From NCBI RefSeq assembly GCF_004361855.1, contig NZ_SNWQ01000019.1:62001-126000 (forward strand): a DNA stretch of 64,000 bases, written 5' to 3'. Below are positions 24,532-33,295 of this stretch, in pieces (the stretch's first letter is position 1; every line of letters starts with the position of its first letter). The notes below the pieces were generated by a model. That model saw only the letters and a program-made list of their open reading frames with translations, was not told the origin of the DNA and made no database searches. Origin of the DNA: Kribbella caucasensis. Lineage in GTDB: Bacteria; Actinomycetota; Actinomycetes; Propionibacteriales; Kribbellaceae. The position numbers were made by a program, and so were the translations under genes.

Positions 24532-26100
24532 TCAGCCGATGTGGACGTTGCCTGACTGGTTGTCGGTGGCTAGGTCTTTGGACTTGATGGAGAGGCCGAA
24601 GATGGTGATCAGGGCCGCGCCTACGAACATGAAGCCGGAGACCACGAAGGCCCGGGTGAAGCCGTGGGTGGTGGCCAGGGCCGTGAGCTGTCCTTGGAGT
24701 TGCTGGATCTGTTCGGGTGACTGACCGGCCTCGGCCGCCTTCTGCAGCTCCGGGGACAGTTCGGTGAACTTGTCCTTGATCGCGTTGGTGGAGATGGTGC
24801 CGAGCAGGGCCAGGCCGACCGCACCACCGATCTGCTGGACCGTGTTCAGTACTGCGGAACCGACGCCGGAGTCCTCGGCCGCGACACCGCTGACCGCGGT
24901 CAGGGTGAGCGGGACGAAGATCAGGCCCATCCCGAAGGACAGCAGCAGGATGTACGGCAGCAGGTGCGCGATGTACGTCGAGTCGACCGCGAGTTGGGCG
25001 AATCCGTACATCCCGGCCGCCGCGAACGCCGTACCGGCACCAGCGATCCAGCGCGGGTCGATCCGGGCGATCAGCGCCGAGCTGACCTGGGCCGCGATCA
25101 CGATGCCGACGCTGAACGGCAGGAACGCGAAACCGGTCTTCAGCGCGCTGTACTGCATGATGTTCTGCACGAAGATGCCCAGGAAGTAGAACATCGAGAA
25201 CATCGCCGCACCGACGATCAGCATCACGAAGAAGCTGACCCCGCGGGTACGGTTCGCGAGGATCCGGAACGGCATCAGTGCGTGCCGCGACCGGGCCTCG
25301 ATCAGCAGGAACACCGCGATCAGGGCCAGACCACCCAGGATGAAGAGCAGCGTGAGCGGGTCGCCCCAGCCGTCGGACGCGGCGTGGGTCAGACCGTAGA
25401 CCAGCGACGTCAGACCGACGGTTCCGGTGAACGCACCGGGAAGGTCGAACTTGCCGGTCTGGCGAGCGGACTCACCCAGGAAGCGGAACGCCAGCACGGC
25501 CACGATCAGGCCGATCGGCGTGTTGATGAAGAAGGTCCAGCGCCAGGACGCCTCGGTCAGCAGACCACCGAGGATCAGGCCGACGGCGGCACCCGCACCC
25601 GACATCGCGGCGTACACGGCCATCGCGCGGTTGCGCTCCTTGCCGGCCGGGAAGGTGGTGGTGATCAGGGCGAGCGCGTTCGGCGACGCCGCGGCGGCCG
25701 CGAGACCCTGCAGGATCCGGCTGGCCAGCAGCACCGTCTCGTTCTGGGCGATACCGCCGAGGAACGAGGCGACACCGAACAGCACGACGCCGAAGATGAA
25801 CACCTTGCGGCGGCCGAGGATGTCCCCGATCCGGCCGCCGAGCAGCAGCAGGCCACCGAACGCCAGCGCGTAGGCGTTGACCACCCACGGCAGCGACGCG
25901 TTGGTGAACCCGAGGTCGGTCTGGATGTGCGGCAACGCGATGTTGACGATGGTGCCGTCCAGCACCACCATCAGCTGCGCCATGCTGATCAGCGCGAGCG
26001 CGATGCCGAGATGGCGGTGGCCGTGCCCCTGTTCGGGTTCGGTCACCGTGTCGACCGGCCGTGGTTCCGGCGGATCGGCCTTCTTGACGTCTTCGGACAT
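24532..26100 (-). CDS. DHA2-family MFS drug transporter (EmrB/QacA type)
   Basis: Proton-coupled multidrug exporter, 522 residues with about 14 transmembrane helices. MVVLDGTIVNIALPHI is motif D1 of DHA2 transporters, GGRIGDILGRRKVFI is motif A, and MSGAGAAVGLILGGLLTEASWRW is motif C. Start is the ATG at 26100 after GAGGGGAATC. The TetR regulator gene lies 61 bp upstream on the same strand, so the two form a regulator-pump operon. Confidence 0.94.
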   Translation of the reverse strand: MSEDVKKADPPEPRPVDTVTEPEQGHGHRHLGIALALISMAQLMVVLDGTIVNIALPHIQTDLGFTNASLPWVVNAYALAFGGLLLLGGRIGDILGRRKVFIFGVVLFGVASFLGGIAQNETVLLASRILQGLAAAAASPNALALITTTFPAGKERNRAMAVYAAMSGAGAAVGLILGGLLTEASWRWTFFINTPIGLIVAVLAFRFLGESARQTGKFDLPGAFTGTVGLTSLVYGLTHAASDGWGDPLTLLFILGGLALIAVFLLIEARSRHALMPFRILANRTRGVSFFVMLIVGAAMFSMFYFLGIFVQNIMQYSALKTGFAFLPFSVGIVIAAQVSSALIARIDPRWIAGAGTAFAAAGMYGFAQLAVDSTYIAHLLPYILLLSFGMGLIFVPLTLTAVSGVAAEDSGVGSAVLNTVQQIGGAVGLALLGTISTNAIKDKFTELSPELQKAAEAGQSPEQIQQLQGQLTALATTHGFTRAFVVSGFMFVGAALITIFGLSIKSKDLATDNQSGNVHIG

Positions 26101-26161
26101 GCGGATTGATTCCCCTCTTGGGTGGTACTGGCTTCTAGGTCGCTGACCGGCCCCTCGCCGG

Positions 26162-26773
26162 TCAGCTCGCCTGCGACCCACGCGCCGCAGGCAGGATGAC
26201 GTTGTCGATCACACGGAGAATGAGGTCCTCGGTCGGCTCGACCCCGAGGATGAAGGCGTGGTGGATGATGACCGCGGGCAGCGTCGTGGACAGTAGGGCG
26301 ACGTCCACACCGGCGGCGATCTCGCCGCGTTCCACCGCCCGCTCGTAGATCCGGTTCGTCACCGCGATCCGGGGTGCCAGGAACAGCTCCTGGAACGCCC
26401 GCTGCAGGTCCGGGTCCCGGTGCAGCGCGGTCAGCAGACCGGCCATCACCGACATCGGCAGCTTGTCGGTGAACCCGCCTTCGTCACACGACAGAGCGAT
26501 CAGGTCGCCGCGCAGGCTGCCGGTGTCGACGGCCTCCGGCACCGGGCAGCCCTTCGCCCGGCTGATCGCGTCGACGACCAGATCCGCTTTGGTCGACCAG
26601 CGCCGGTACAGCGTCGCCTTGCTGGCCTTGGCCGCCGTCGCCACCGCGTCCATGGTCAGCCGGTCGTAGCCGAGATCGGCGACGACGTCGACGGTCGCCT
26701 CGAGGATCTGCTCCTCGCGGTCTCCTTCGACCCGCGGACGCTGCCGCGGCGTGGTCTCGGCTGTGTCGGTCAT
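26162..26773 (-). CDS. TetR-family transcriptional regulator
   Basis: Repressor, 203 residues. The N-terminal helix-turn-helix (about residues 20-65) reads RLTMDAVATAAKASKATLYRRW, typical of TetR/AcrR. ATG at 26773 is preferred over a GTG two codons earlier because AGGG lies about 5 bases before it. A perfect palindrome sits about 35 bp upstream, and the MFS pump is downstream, so the protein most likely represses itself and the pump, with a pump substrate as inducer. Confidence 0.92.
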   Translation of the reverse strand: MTDTAETTPRQRPRVEGDREEQILEATVDVVADLGYDRLTMDAVATAAKASKATLYRRWSTKADLVVDAISRAKGCPVPEAVDTGSLRGDLIALSCDEGGFTDKLPMSVMAGLLTALHRDPDLQRAFQELFLAPRIAVTNRIYERAVERGEIAAGVDVALLSTTLPAVIIHHAFILGVEPTEDLILRVIDNVILPAARGSQAS

Positions 26774-26806
26774 CTTCACCCTGTGTGATCAGTCGATCTC
26801 AGATAG

Positions 26807-26823
26807 AACGAAACGGTTTCGTT
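26807..26823. promoter_or_regulatory. Operator palindrome for the TetR regulator
   Basis: Perfect 8+1+8 palindrome AACGAAACGGTTTCGTT, unusually AT-rich for this DNA. Located 34-50 bp upstream of the tetR start, in promoter range. Odd-length palindromes of about this size are typical for TetR/QacR-type dimers. Confidence 0.8.
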
Positions 26824-26904
26824 TCATCCATCACGATACGACTCATGTGAAGAGATACACAAACGATTTACCGGAGAATTCTTACGTGGCCTAGGTCACG
26901 CTGA

Positions 26905-26926
26905 GTACCAGTGGATCAACTGGTAC
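26905..26926 (-). terminator. Hairpin after the ccs-DUF4229 operon
   Basis: Perfect 8-bp inverted repeat GTACCAGT/ACTGGTAC with a 6-base loop (GGATCA), 14 bp after the DUF4229 stop codon. No U-tract. The TACCAGT/ACTGGTA core is identical to that of the hairpin following menG at 10121-10140. Confidence 0.55.
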
Positions 26927-26940
26927 GCCGACCGATCAGC

Positions 26941-27192
26941 TCAGTCGTCGTCTTCGGCGCGACGGGCGGATTCGATCCGGGCCGACATCCGGCTGGCCCG
27001 CTGCTCGATGGTCCCGGCCAGCCGGTCACGGGCGGCGCGGAGTACGAAGATCGACAGGATCGAGGACACGATCAAGGCCAGCAACAGCACCGGGAAGATG
27101 GTCAGCCAGTTGTTCAACGCGAACCAGAGCACGGCGAAGGCGGCGGCGAACAGCACCAGCCGCAGACCCGTGTAGACAGCGAACTCCTTCAC
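26941..27192 (-). CDS. DUF4229 small membrane protein
   Basis: 83-residue protein with two transmembrane helices (about 8-27 and 31-52) followed by a charged cytoplasmic tail rich in Arg and ending EDDD. The pattern matches DUF4229 proteins found next to cytochrome c maturation genes in Actinobacteria; function unknown. GTG start preceded by AGGGAG. It lies 24 bp after ccsB on the same strand, so it is probably the last gene of the hemL-ccs operon. Confidence 0.75.
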   Translation of the reverse strand: MKEFAVYTGLRLVLFAAAFAVLWFALNNWLTIFPVLLLALIVSSILSIFVLRAARDRLAGTIEQRASRMSARIESARRAEDDD

Positions 27193-27216
27193 ACCAGCTC
27201 CCTGAAAACCATCAAA

Positions 27217-28173
27217 TCACAGGCCGGAGTAGGCGTGGAAGCCGGACAGCAACAGGTTGACGCCGATGAAGTTGAAGAGGAAGACCACCCAGCCGCCGAT
27301 CGCGACCCAGGCGGCGCGGCGGCCGCGCCAGCCGGCCGTGGCGCGGGCGTGCAGGTAGGCGGCGTAGACGACCCAGGTGACCAGCGACCAGACCTCCTTG
27401 GGGTCCCAGCCCCAGGCGCGACCCCAGGCGTAGTACGCCCAGATCGGGCCGGCGACCAGCACGCCGAAGGTCCACAGCGGGAACGCGAACGCGTGCACCT
27501 TGTACGCGACGCCGTCCATCGCAGCCGCCGTCGGCACCCGGCGCAGCGCGGCCGACATCGGCTTGCCGTCCGCTTCCCGGCGCTCGGCGCGGCTCTTGAT
27601 CAGGTAGAGGATGGAGGCCAGCCCGCCGACCGTGAAACCGCCACCCGCGATCGCCGCGGCCGAGACGTGGATGACGAGCCAGTACGAGTGCAGCGCGGGC
27701 AGCAGGTCGGCAGCAGGGACATACAGCGCCAGTACTGCAATGCCGAGGGTGGCCGCGAGCACGAACGTGACCCCGAGGCCCAGCCACTGCAGCCGCTGCC
27801 GTTTCAACAGGAACAGGTAGACCGCACCGACCGCGAGCGACGCGGTGATGGCGAACTCGTACATGTTGCCCCACGGCACCCGGCCGGCCGCGAGACCGCG
27901 GGTCAGCACCCCGCCGGCGTGCATCGCGAACGCGAGCACCGTGAGCAGTACGCCGATCCGGCTGGCCGCCTCGGAGCGCAGAGAAACAGCAACGTCCTCG
28001 GGCTCACTGATCTCGCTGCCGTCGGCGGCGACCAGGACCTTCTTCTCGGCCGGCTTGGCGACCCGTAGACCGCTCGACCACTCGACGGTGTGCGCCAGCA
28101 GGGCGAGCGCGTAGATCACCGTGGCGGTCGGGACCAACAGGTTCGACACCGAGGCGAGGGTTGCCGAGTTCAT
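27217..28173 (-). CDS. ccsB: cytochrome c biogenesis protein CcsB (CcsA/ResC-type haem lyase subunit)
   Basis: Integral membrane haem-handling subunit of system II cytochrome c maturation, 318 residues with about eight helices. WGRAWGWDPKEVWSL near residues 250-264 is the tryptophan-rich WWD-type haem-binding motif, and conserved His residues flank it (VIHVSAAA, YLHARATAGWRG). Overlaps the resB stop by 4 bases. Works with ResB to export haem and attach it to apocytochrome. Confidence 0.92.
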   Translation of the reverse strand: MNSATLASVSNLLVPTATVIYALALLAHTVEWSSGLRVAKPAEKKVLVAADGSEISEPEDVAVSLRSEAASRIGVLLTVLAFAMHAGGVLTRGLAAGRVPWGNMYEFAITASLAVGAVYLFLLKRQRLQWLGLGVTFVLAATLGIAVLALYVPAADLLPALHSYWLVIHVSAAAIAGGGFTVGGLASILYLIKSRAERREADGKPMSAALRRVPTAAAMDGVAYKVHAFAFPLWTFGVLVAGPIWAYYAWGRAWGWDPKEVWSLVTWVVYAAYLHARATAGWRGRRAAWVAIGGWVVFLFNFIGVNLLLSGFHAYSGL

Positions 28174-29753
28174 GCCTGCTCCGCCTTCTTCACTGATCGG
28201 GATGGCTTCAGGACGGTCGAGATGGCGTCGATCTCGTCACCGAGACCACGTTCCGGCCCCCGGTCCAGGCCGGCGACCTCGACCACGGTACGCCCGTCCT
28301 CGGTCCGGACCCGCACCCAGGTCCGCCGCGGGTGGATGAACAGCGACCCCATCAACCCGAGGATGGCGAGCAGGATCCCCGCGAGCGCGAGATTCAGCCC
28401 TGGCGTGTGGCTGACCTGCAGCTTGACCCACTGCTCGTAGGAGTCGAAGGAGATCGAGCCGCGGCCGTCCGGCAACGTGATGCTCTGACCGGGTGCGAGC
28501 TGGAACCGCAGCTTGTCGCCCTTGCCGTCGTCGAACTGGGTCAGCTTGGTCTTGTCCAGTTGGTAGACCGACTGCGGTTTGCCTTCCTCGGCGCTGGGGC
28601 GGCCGTAGTACGCGGTCATCACCAGCGCGGGATTCAACGCGTCCGGGAAGACCGAGATCGGGCCGCGCTGGTCGATCACCGCGGTGGGCAGGAAGAAGCC
28701 CTCGAAGCCGAGTTGGGCCGGCCGGGCGTCCGGAGCCTTGATCACCCCGAAGGACGAGAAGTTCGCGTCCTGCGGCAGGAACGGCGCCGGTCCGGAGAAG
28801 GCGATCTGGCCCTGGCCGTCCCGGACCGTCACCTTCGGCGCGTACCCGTGGCCGAGCAGGTGGACCTGGGTGCCGTCCACCGACAGCGGGTGGTTCACCT
28901 GCAGGTCGTACGACTTCTCCGGCGACTCCGGGCTCACCTGGTAGGTGATGCCGGCGTCGAAGGACCGGGCCGCGCCGCGTTGCGGACCCTCCGTCTCGAA
29001 GGTGGCCTTGAAGCTGTTCACCGTCAACGAGAACGGCGGCAGGTCGTCCGGGGTGAAGGCCCGTCCCGGGGTGAAGTCGTCGTACTGCGCGACCGAGTTC
29101 GAGAATCCGTTGCCGACGACAACGAGTACGGTGCCGCGGTAGCCGAACAGCGATCCCCAGGCGATCCCGATCAGGGTCAGGATCAGGGAGAAGTGGAACA
29201 GCAGGTTGCCCGCTTCGCGCAGATATCCGCGTTCGGCGCCCACCGCCCCGTCGTACGACTCGGTGCGGAAGCGGCGTTTGCGCAGCTCCTTCGTCGCGGC
29301 GGCCAGTACTTCGGCCTCGCTCGCGTCGGTCTCGAAGCGCTGGTGTCCGGGCAGCCGGTTCAGGTTGCGCGGCGGCTTCGGCGGCCTTGCCCGCAGCGCC
29401 TTCAGGTAGACGCCGAGACGGGGGACGACGCAGCCGATCAGGGAGATGAACAACAGCAGGTAGATCGCGGAGAACCAGACCGACTTGTAGACGTCGAACA
29501 GCCCGAACTTGTCGTACCACTCCGCCAGCGACGGGTTCGCCTCGTAGAAGTCCGACACCTTGATCGGGTCGACCGGGATCTGCGGGATCAGCGAACCGGG
29601 CACCGCGCCGAGGGCCAGCAGGAACAACAGCACCAGCGCGGTCCGCATCGAGGTGAGCTGCCGCCAGCTCCACCGCAGCCAGCCCACCAGGCCGAGCGAC
29701 GGTGGCTCAGAAGGCGGCGCCGGGGTATCGAGCCGGTCCTTGACGTCCGTCAT
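28170..29753 (-). CDS. resB: cytochrome c biogenesis protein ResB
   Basis: Second subunit of the system II haem lyase, 527 residues. Three transmembrane helices near the N-terminus (about 35-55, 90-110 and 185-205), a large extracytoplasmic domain (about 220-440) and a C-terminal helix (about 455-475, LNLALAGILLAILGLMGSLF) fit ResB. Start lies 2 bases after the ccdA stop. Neighbours are ccdA upstream and ccsB downstream. Confidence 0.92.
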   Translation of the reverse strand: MTDVKDRLDTPAPPSEPPSLGLVGWLRWSWRQLTSMRTALVLLFLLALGAVPGSLIPQIPVDPIKVSDFYEANPSLAEWYDKFGLFDVYKSVWFSAIYLLLFISLIGCVVPRLGVYLKALRARPPKPPRNLNRLPGHQRFETDASEAEVLAAATKELRKRRFRTESYDGAVGAERGYLREAGNLLFHFSLILTLIGIAWGSLFGYRGTVLVVVGNGFSNSVAQYDDFTPGRAFTPDDLPPFSLTVNSFKATFETEGPQRGAARSFDAGITYQVSPESPEKSYDLQVNHPLSVDGTQVHLLGHGYAPKVTVRDGQGQIAFSGPAPFLPQDANFSSFGVIKAPDARPAQLGFEGFFLPTAVIDQRGPISVFPDALNPALVMTAYYGRPSAEEGKPQSVYQLDKTKLTQFDDGKGDKLRFQLAPGQSITLPDGRGSISFDSYEQWVKLQVSHTPGLNLALAGILLAILGLMGSLFIHPRRTWVRVRTEDGRTVVEVAGLDRGPERGLGDEIDAISTVLKPSRSVKKAEQA

Positions 29754-29754
29754 C

Positions 29755-30498
29755 TCACACCGCCGACCCGAAGTTGGCGACCCATTGCCTGAGATCGGCG
29801 GTCATCGAATCCCAAACCCCTGTCAGCAGCAGTAGTCCGACGGCGATCATCAGCACGCCGCCGATGCGGATCACCAGCAGTTGGTGTTTGCGCACCCACG
29901 CGACGGCGCCGAGCATCCGGCGGAACGCGAGGGCCGCGACGATGAACGGGATCCCCAGGCCCAGGCTGAACACCAGCGCCAGCGTCGCGCCCCGGCCGGT
30001 GCTGCCCTCGGTCGCCGCCAGGTTCATCACAGTACCCAGCGTCGGCCCGATACACGGCGTCCAGCCGAAGCCGAACAGTACGCCGAGCAACGGGGCCGCC
30101 GCGATCCCGACGGCCGGCACCCGGTGCACCCGCATGTCCCGCTGCAGGAACCCGAACCCGCCGAGGAAGACCAGACCGAGGACGACGGTCACGCCGCCCA
30201 GGACCCGGGTGATCGTCGTCTGGTGCTCGAGCAGAGCGTTGCCGACGGCACCGAAGAGCACTCCGGTGAGGATGAACACGGCCGAGAACCCGGCGACGAA
30301 CAAGCTGGTCCCGGCCAGCATCCGGCCGCGCCGATGGGAGCCGAGTTCGGCGGCCGACAGCCCGGTGACGTAGGAGAGGTAACCCGGCAGCAGTGGTACG
30401 ACGCACGGCGAGAAGAACGAGATCGTCCCGGCCAGCACCGCGATCGGCAGTGCGACCAGCATCGATCCGGTCATCGAGTCCGCGAACCACTCAGCCAT
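29755..30498 (-). CDS. ccdA: thiol:disulfide interchange protein CcdA
   Basis: Six-helix membrane protein that passes reducing power from cytoplasmic thioredoxin to extracytoplasmic TlpA/ResA; 247 residues. The redox cysteines are C32 (FFSPCVVPLLPGY) and C148 (FGWTPCIGPTLG). The ATG shares one base with the tlpA stop (TGATG). Keeps apocytochrome CXXCH cysteines reduced for haem attachment. Confidence 0.94.
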   Translation of the reverse strand: MAEWFADSMTGSMLVALPIAVLAGTISFFSPCVVPLLPGYLSYVTGLSAAELGSHRRGRMLAGTSLFVAGFSAVFILTGVLFGAVGNALLEHQTTITRVLGGVTVVLGLVFLGGFGFLQRDMRVHRVPAVGIAAAPLLGVLFGFGWTPCIGPTLGTVMNLAATEGSTGRGATLALVFSLGLGIPFIVAALAFRRMLGAVAWVRKHQLLVIRIGGVLMIAVGLLLLTGVWDSMTADLRQWVANFGSAV

Positions 30499-31064
30499 CA
30501 GCTCGCGTCTTTCACCATTCCGACGAGCGTCTGCGTCGTCACTTCACCGATCACCCGGGACGCGACCTTGCCATCCTTGTCGATCACCAGCGTGCTCGGG
30601 ATCGAGGTCGGCGAGATCTGCCCGCGGAAGCCGAGCAACTGCTTGCCGCTCGGGTCGAACAGGCTCGGGAAGGTGACGCCGAACTCCTGGACGAACTTCT
30701 TCGCCGGCGCCTTGTCCAGGTCCCGGGTGTTCAGCCCGATGAACTGCACGTCCGGGCCGAGCTCCTTCGACGCCGCGATCAGGTCCGGCGCCTCCTTGCG
30801 GCAGGGCGGGCACCACGAGCCCCACACGTTCAGCACGACGACCTTGCCCTTGTGGTCCGCGAAGTTCCACTGCTTGCCGTCGAGGGTCTCGCCGCCGAAC
30901 GCCGGTGCCGGCTTGCGGTCGGCCGCCGCGAACGTCGACACCCGGCCGTTGCCGCTGACGAATCCGGTCTGCCCGCTGCGGTTCTCGTTCGTCTGCTGAC
31001 CCGAACTGCACGCGGTCAGCGTCAAAACAAGCCCGGCCACCGCCAGCGCAGTACGGCGCATCAT
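30498..31064 (-). CDS. TlpA/ResA-like thioredoxin lipoprotein
   Basis: Extracytoplasmic thiol-disulfide oxidoreductase, 188 residues. A lipoprotein signal with lipobox LTAC (lipidated Cys about 19) is followed by a thioredoxin fold with the active site WCPPC (C85, C88) and the cis-Pro region SPTSIPSTLVIDKDG. The frame runs open through the upstream genes, but the ATG at 31064 overlaps the phosphatase stop (TGATG). Reduces apocytochrome c downstream of CcdA. Confidence 0.93.
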   Translation of the reverse strand: MMRRTALAVAGLVLTLTACSSGQQTNENRSGQTGFVSGNGRVSTFAAADRKPAPAFGGETLDGKQWNFADHKGKVVVLNVWGSWCPPCRKEAPDLIAASKELGPDVQFIGLNTRDLDKAPAKKFVQEFGVTFPSLFDPSGKQLLGFRGQISPTSIPSTLVIDKDGKVASRVIGEVTTQTLVGMVKDAS

Positions 31065-31714
31065 CACGCGCCGCCCACGAACTTCTTCGGGTTCTTCACC
31101 GGCAGCAGGTCCTTGGCCGGCTCCGCGTAGCCCACCGACACGATCGTCTCGCCGTGGAAGGTGAACGAGGTCAGGCTGGCCAGGCTGCACTGCCGCTTCC
31201 GGGGATCGTGCAGCATCCGCCGGCCCTCGACCGCGGACCGGACGATCCAGATCGGCAACTGGTGGGACACGATCAGCGCCTCGTGCCCGGCGGCCTTCTG
31301 CCGGGCGGTCTCGATCGCGTCCCGCATCCGGCGGACCAGCTGGCTGTAAGGCTCGCCCCAGGACGGTTTCCACGGGTTCCGCAGCAGCCACCAGGCACTC
31401 GGCTGGCGCAGCGCGCCGTCGCCGACGCCGAACTTCTTGCCCTCGAACAGGTTCGCCGCCTCGATCACCCGCTCGTCGATGTCCGGGGACAGCCCGAGCG
31501 TCTGCGCGATCGGCTCCATCGTCTCCTGGGCCCGCTCCAGCGGCGAGCTGACCAGGTGCACGATGTCCCGGCCGGCCACGTGCTCGGCGACCCGCTCGGC
31601 CATCTTGCGGCCCAGTTCGGACAGGTGGAAGTCGGGGATCCGGCCGTAGAGCACACCGGTCGGGTTGTGCACCTCGCCGTGACGCATCAGGTGCACGACC
31701 GTCGTTTCGGTCAC
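31064..31714 (-). CDS. histidine phosphatase family protein
   Basis: Phosphoglycerate-mutase-like phosphatase, 216 residues. VVHLMRHGEVHNP holds the RHG phospho-histidine loop (H12), EPYSQLVRRMRDAI the central motif, and ALIVSHQLPIWIV the second catalytic His. I take the GTG at 31714 as start; a TTG seven codons upstream is an alternative. A homologue occupies the same place between hemL and tlpA in mycobacteria. Substrate unknown. Confidence 0.87.
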   Translation of the reverse strand: MTETTVVHLMRHGEVHNPTGVLYGRIPDFHLSELGRKMAERVAEHVAGRDIVHLVSSPLERAQETMEPIAQTLGLSPDIDERVIEAANLFEGKKFGVGDGALRQPSAWWLLRNPWKPSWGEPYSQLVRRMRDAIETARQKAAGHEALIVSHQLPIWIVRSAVEGRRMLHDPRKRQCSLASLTSFTFHGETIVSVGYAEPAKDLLPVKNPKKFVGGA

Positions 31715-31750
31715 CGCTGCCCAATCCCTTCTCAATTCTGCACGGCCTTC

Positions 31751-33085
31751 TCAGTTCTGTACGGCGGCCGCAGCGGCCGCCGCCGGCGCCAGTGCGGACT
31801 CGAGTTCGGCCAGAGCGTCGTCGTCGATCGCGGCGCTCACGAACCAGGCCTCGAAGGCGCTCGGCGGCAGGTAGACGCCGGCGTCCAGCATGGCATGGAA
31901 GAACGCGGCGAACCGGGGCAGCACCTGGGCGTTCGCCCCGGCGAAGTCCCGGATCGGCCGCGAACTGTCCGATGAGTTCACGAAGAAGACACTGAAGAGG
32001 TTCCCGGCCGCCTGGATGACGTGCGGCACACCCTCCTTGTCCAGCGCGGTGGCGACCATCCGCTGGATCGTGGCCGAGGTCTCGTCCAGCTTCGCGTAGA
32101 CCTCGTCGGTCGCCAGCCGGAGCGTGGTCAGCCCGGCCGTGGTGGCGACCGGGTTCCCGGACAGGGTGCCGGCCTGGTACACCGAGCCCTCCGGGGCCAG
32201 GTGCGCCATGATCTCGGCCCGGCCGCCGAACGCCGCCGCCGGGAAACCGCCACCCATCACCTTGCCGAACGTCATCAGGTCGGGCTCGACCCCGTCCACG
32301 CCGTACCAGCCGGAGCGGGTGATCCGGAAGCCGGTCATCACCTCGTCGGAGATGAACAACGCGCCGTGCGCACGACAGGTCTGCGCCAGGAACGCGTTGA
32401 AGTTGTCCTGCGGCGGGACCACGCCCATGTTGCCGGGCGAGGCCTCGGTGATCACCGCCGCGATCTGGTCGCCGTACTGCGCGAACGCCTCGGTCACGGC
32501 GGGCTGGTCGTTGTAGGGAAGGACGATCGTGTCCGCGGTGGTCGCCTCGGTCACGCCGGGCGTACCGGGGATCCCGAGCGTGATCACGCCCGACCCGGCC
32601 TGCGCGAGCAACGCGTCCACATGGCCGTGATAGCAGCCGGCGAACTTGATGATCTTGGCCCGCCCGGTGAACCCACGGGCCAGCCGGAGCGCGGACATGG
32701 TCGCCTCGGTCCCGGACGAGACCAGGCGCACCTTGTCGACCGGCGTACGGGCGACGATCTCCTCGCCCAGCAGCACCTCGGCCTCGGTGGGCGTCCCGTA
32801 CGACGTACCGCGGCTGACCGCCGCTTGGACAGCGGCCGTCACCTGGGGGTGGGCGTGGCCCAGCAGCATCGGGCCCCAGGAGCAGACCAGATCGAGGTAG
32901 GTGTTGCCGTCGACGTCGGTGATGTGACATCCGTCACCGGAGGCCATGAAGCGCGGCACCCCGCCGACGGCCCGGAACGCGCGGACCGGTGAATTGACCC
33001 CGCCGGGCGTGACTGCGGAGGCTTGGTCGAACAATGCGGTGGATCGGGCGGTCGAACGAGCGGAATGGTCGGACACGGCCGCCAT
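31751..33085 (-). CDS. hemL: glutamate-1-semialdehyde 2,1-aminomutase
   Basis: PLP enzyme converting glutamate-1-semialdehyde to 5-aminolevulinate, the tetrapyrrole precursor; 444 residues. The PLP Lys is K275 in MTFGKVMGGGFP; SSGTEATMSALRLARG and GCYHGHVDALL are further family motifs. ATG at 33085 sits only 2-3 bases after GGGGAG; the GTG three codons later is a reasonable alternative. The Ala-rich C-terminus is variable. It heads the run leading to the cytochrome c maturation genes, linking haem supply and use. Confidence 0.95.
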   Translation of the reverse strand: MAAVSDHSARSTARSTALFDQASAVTPGGVNSPVRAFRAVGGVPRFMASGDGCHITDVDGNTYLDLVCSWGPMLLGHAHPQVTAAVQAAVSRGTSYGTPTEAEVLLGEEIVARTPVDKVRLVSSGTEATMSALRLARGFTGRAKIIKFAGCYHGHVDALLAQAGSGVITLGIPGTPGVTEATTADTIVLPYNDQPAVTEAFAQYGDQIAAVITEASPGNMGVVPPQDNFNAFLAQTCRAHGALFISDEVMTGFRITRSGWYGVDGVEPDLMTFGKVMGGGFPAAAFGGRAEIMAHLAPEGSVYQAGTLSGNPVATTAGLTTLRLATDEVYAKLDETSATIQRMVATALDKEGVPHVIQAAGNLFSVFFVNSSDSSRPIRDFAGANAQVLPRFAAFFHAMLDAGVYLPPSAFEAWFVSAAIDDDALAELESALAPAAAAAAAVQN

Positions 33086-33147
33086 TCTCCCCGACCGGCC
33101 GGTGGATCCGGCCAGCGGGCAGGGCGCGGGGGGTTCCGTTAGGCGAT

Positions 33148-33211
33148 GTTACGGGCCAGTATGGGTACCCGGTAACCGCTCGTGCACTGTCAGCGCCCGC
33201 CCGTAACCCAT
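33148..33211 (+). promoter_or_regulatory. Potentially structured 5' leader of the lytic transglycosylase gene
   Basis: A perfect 9-bp long-range stem GTTACGGGC (33148-33156) / GCCCGTAAC (33199-33207) encloses 42 bases. A second pairing ATGGGT (33161-33166) / ACCCAT (33206-33211) shares bases 33206-33207 with it, so the two are mutually exclusive. Located about 85-150 bases before the ATG. Actinobacterial wall-lytic genes are often controlled by c-di-AMP riboswitches, but I cannot match that consensus here. Confidence 0.35.
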
Positions 33212-33295
33212 GCGACGGAGTGGCGTTAGACCAGATACGACGGCAGCCGAGGACCGATTTGAAGGCAGGTCGATGAATCACGGAGGGGATCATCG

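Noticed and set aside
30498..32930. Single 810-codon minus-strand frame reading through hemL, phosphatase and tlpA
   Set aside because: Only the last 188 codons are a real protein (TlpA/ResA with its own ATG overlapping the phosphatase stop); the rest is an out-of-frame read of hemL and the phosphatase.
33086..33295. c-di-AMP (ydaO/yuaA) riboswitch before the lytic transglycosylase
   Set aside because: Genomic context would fit, but I could not find the conserved core segments. Reported only as a possible structured leader.
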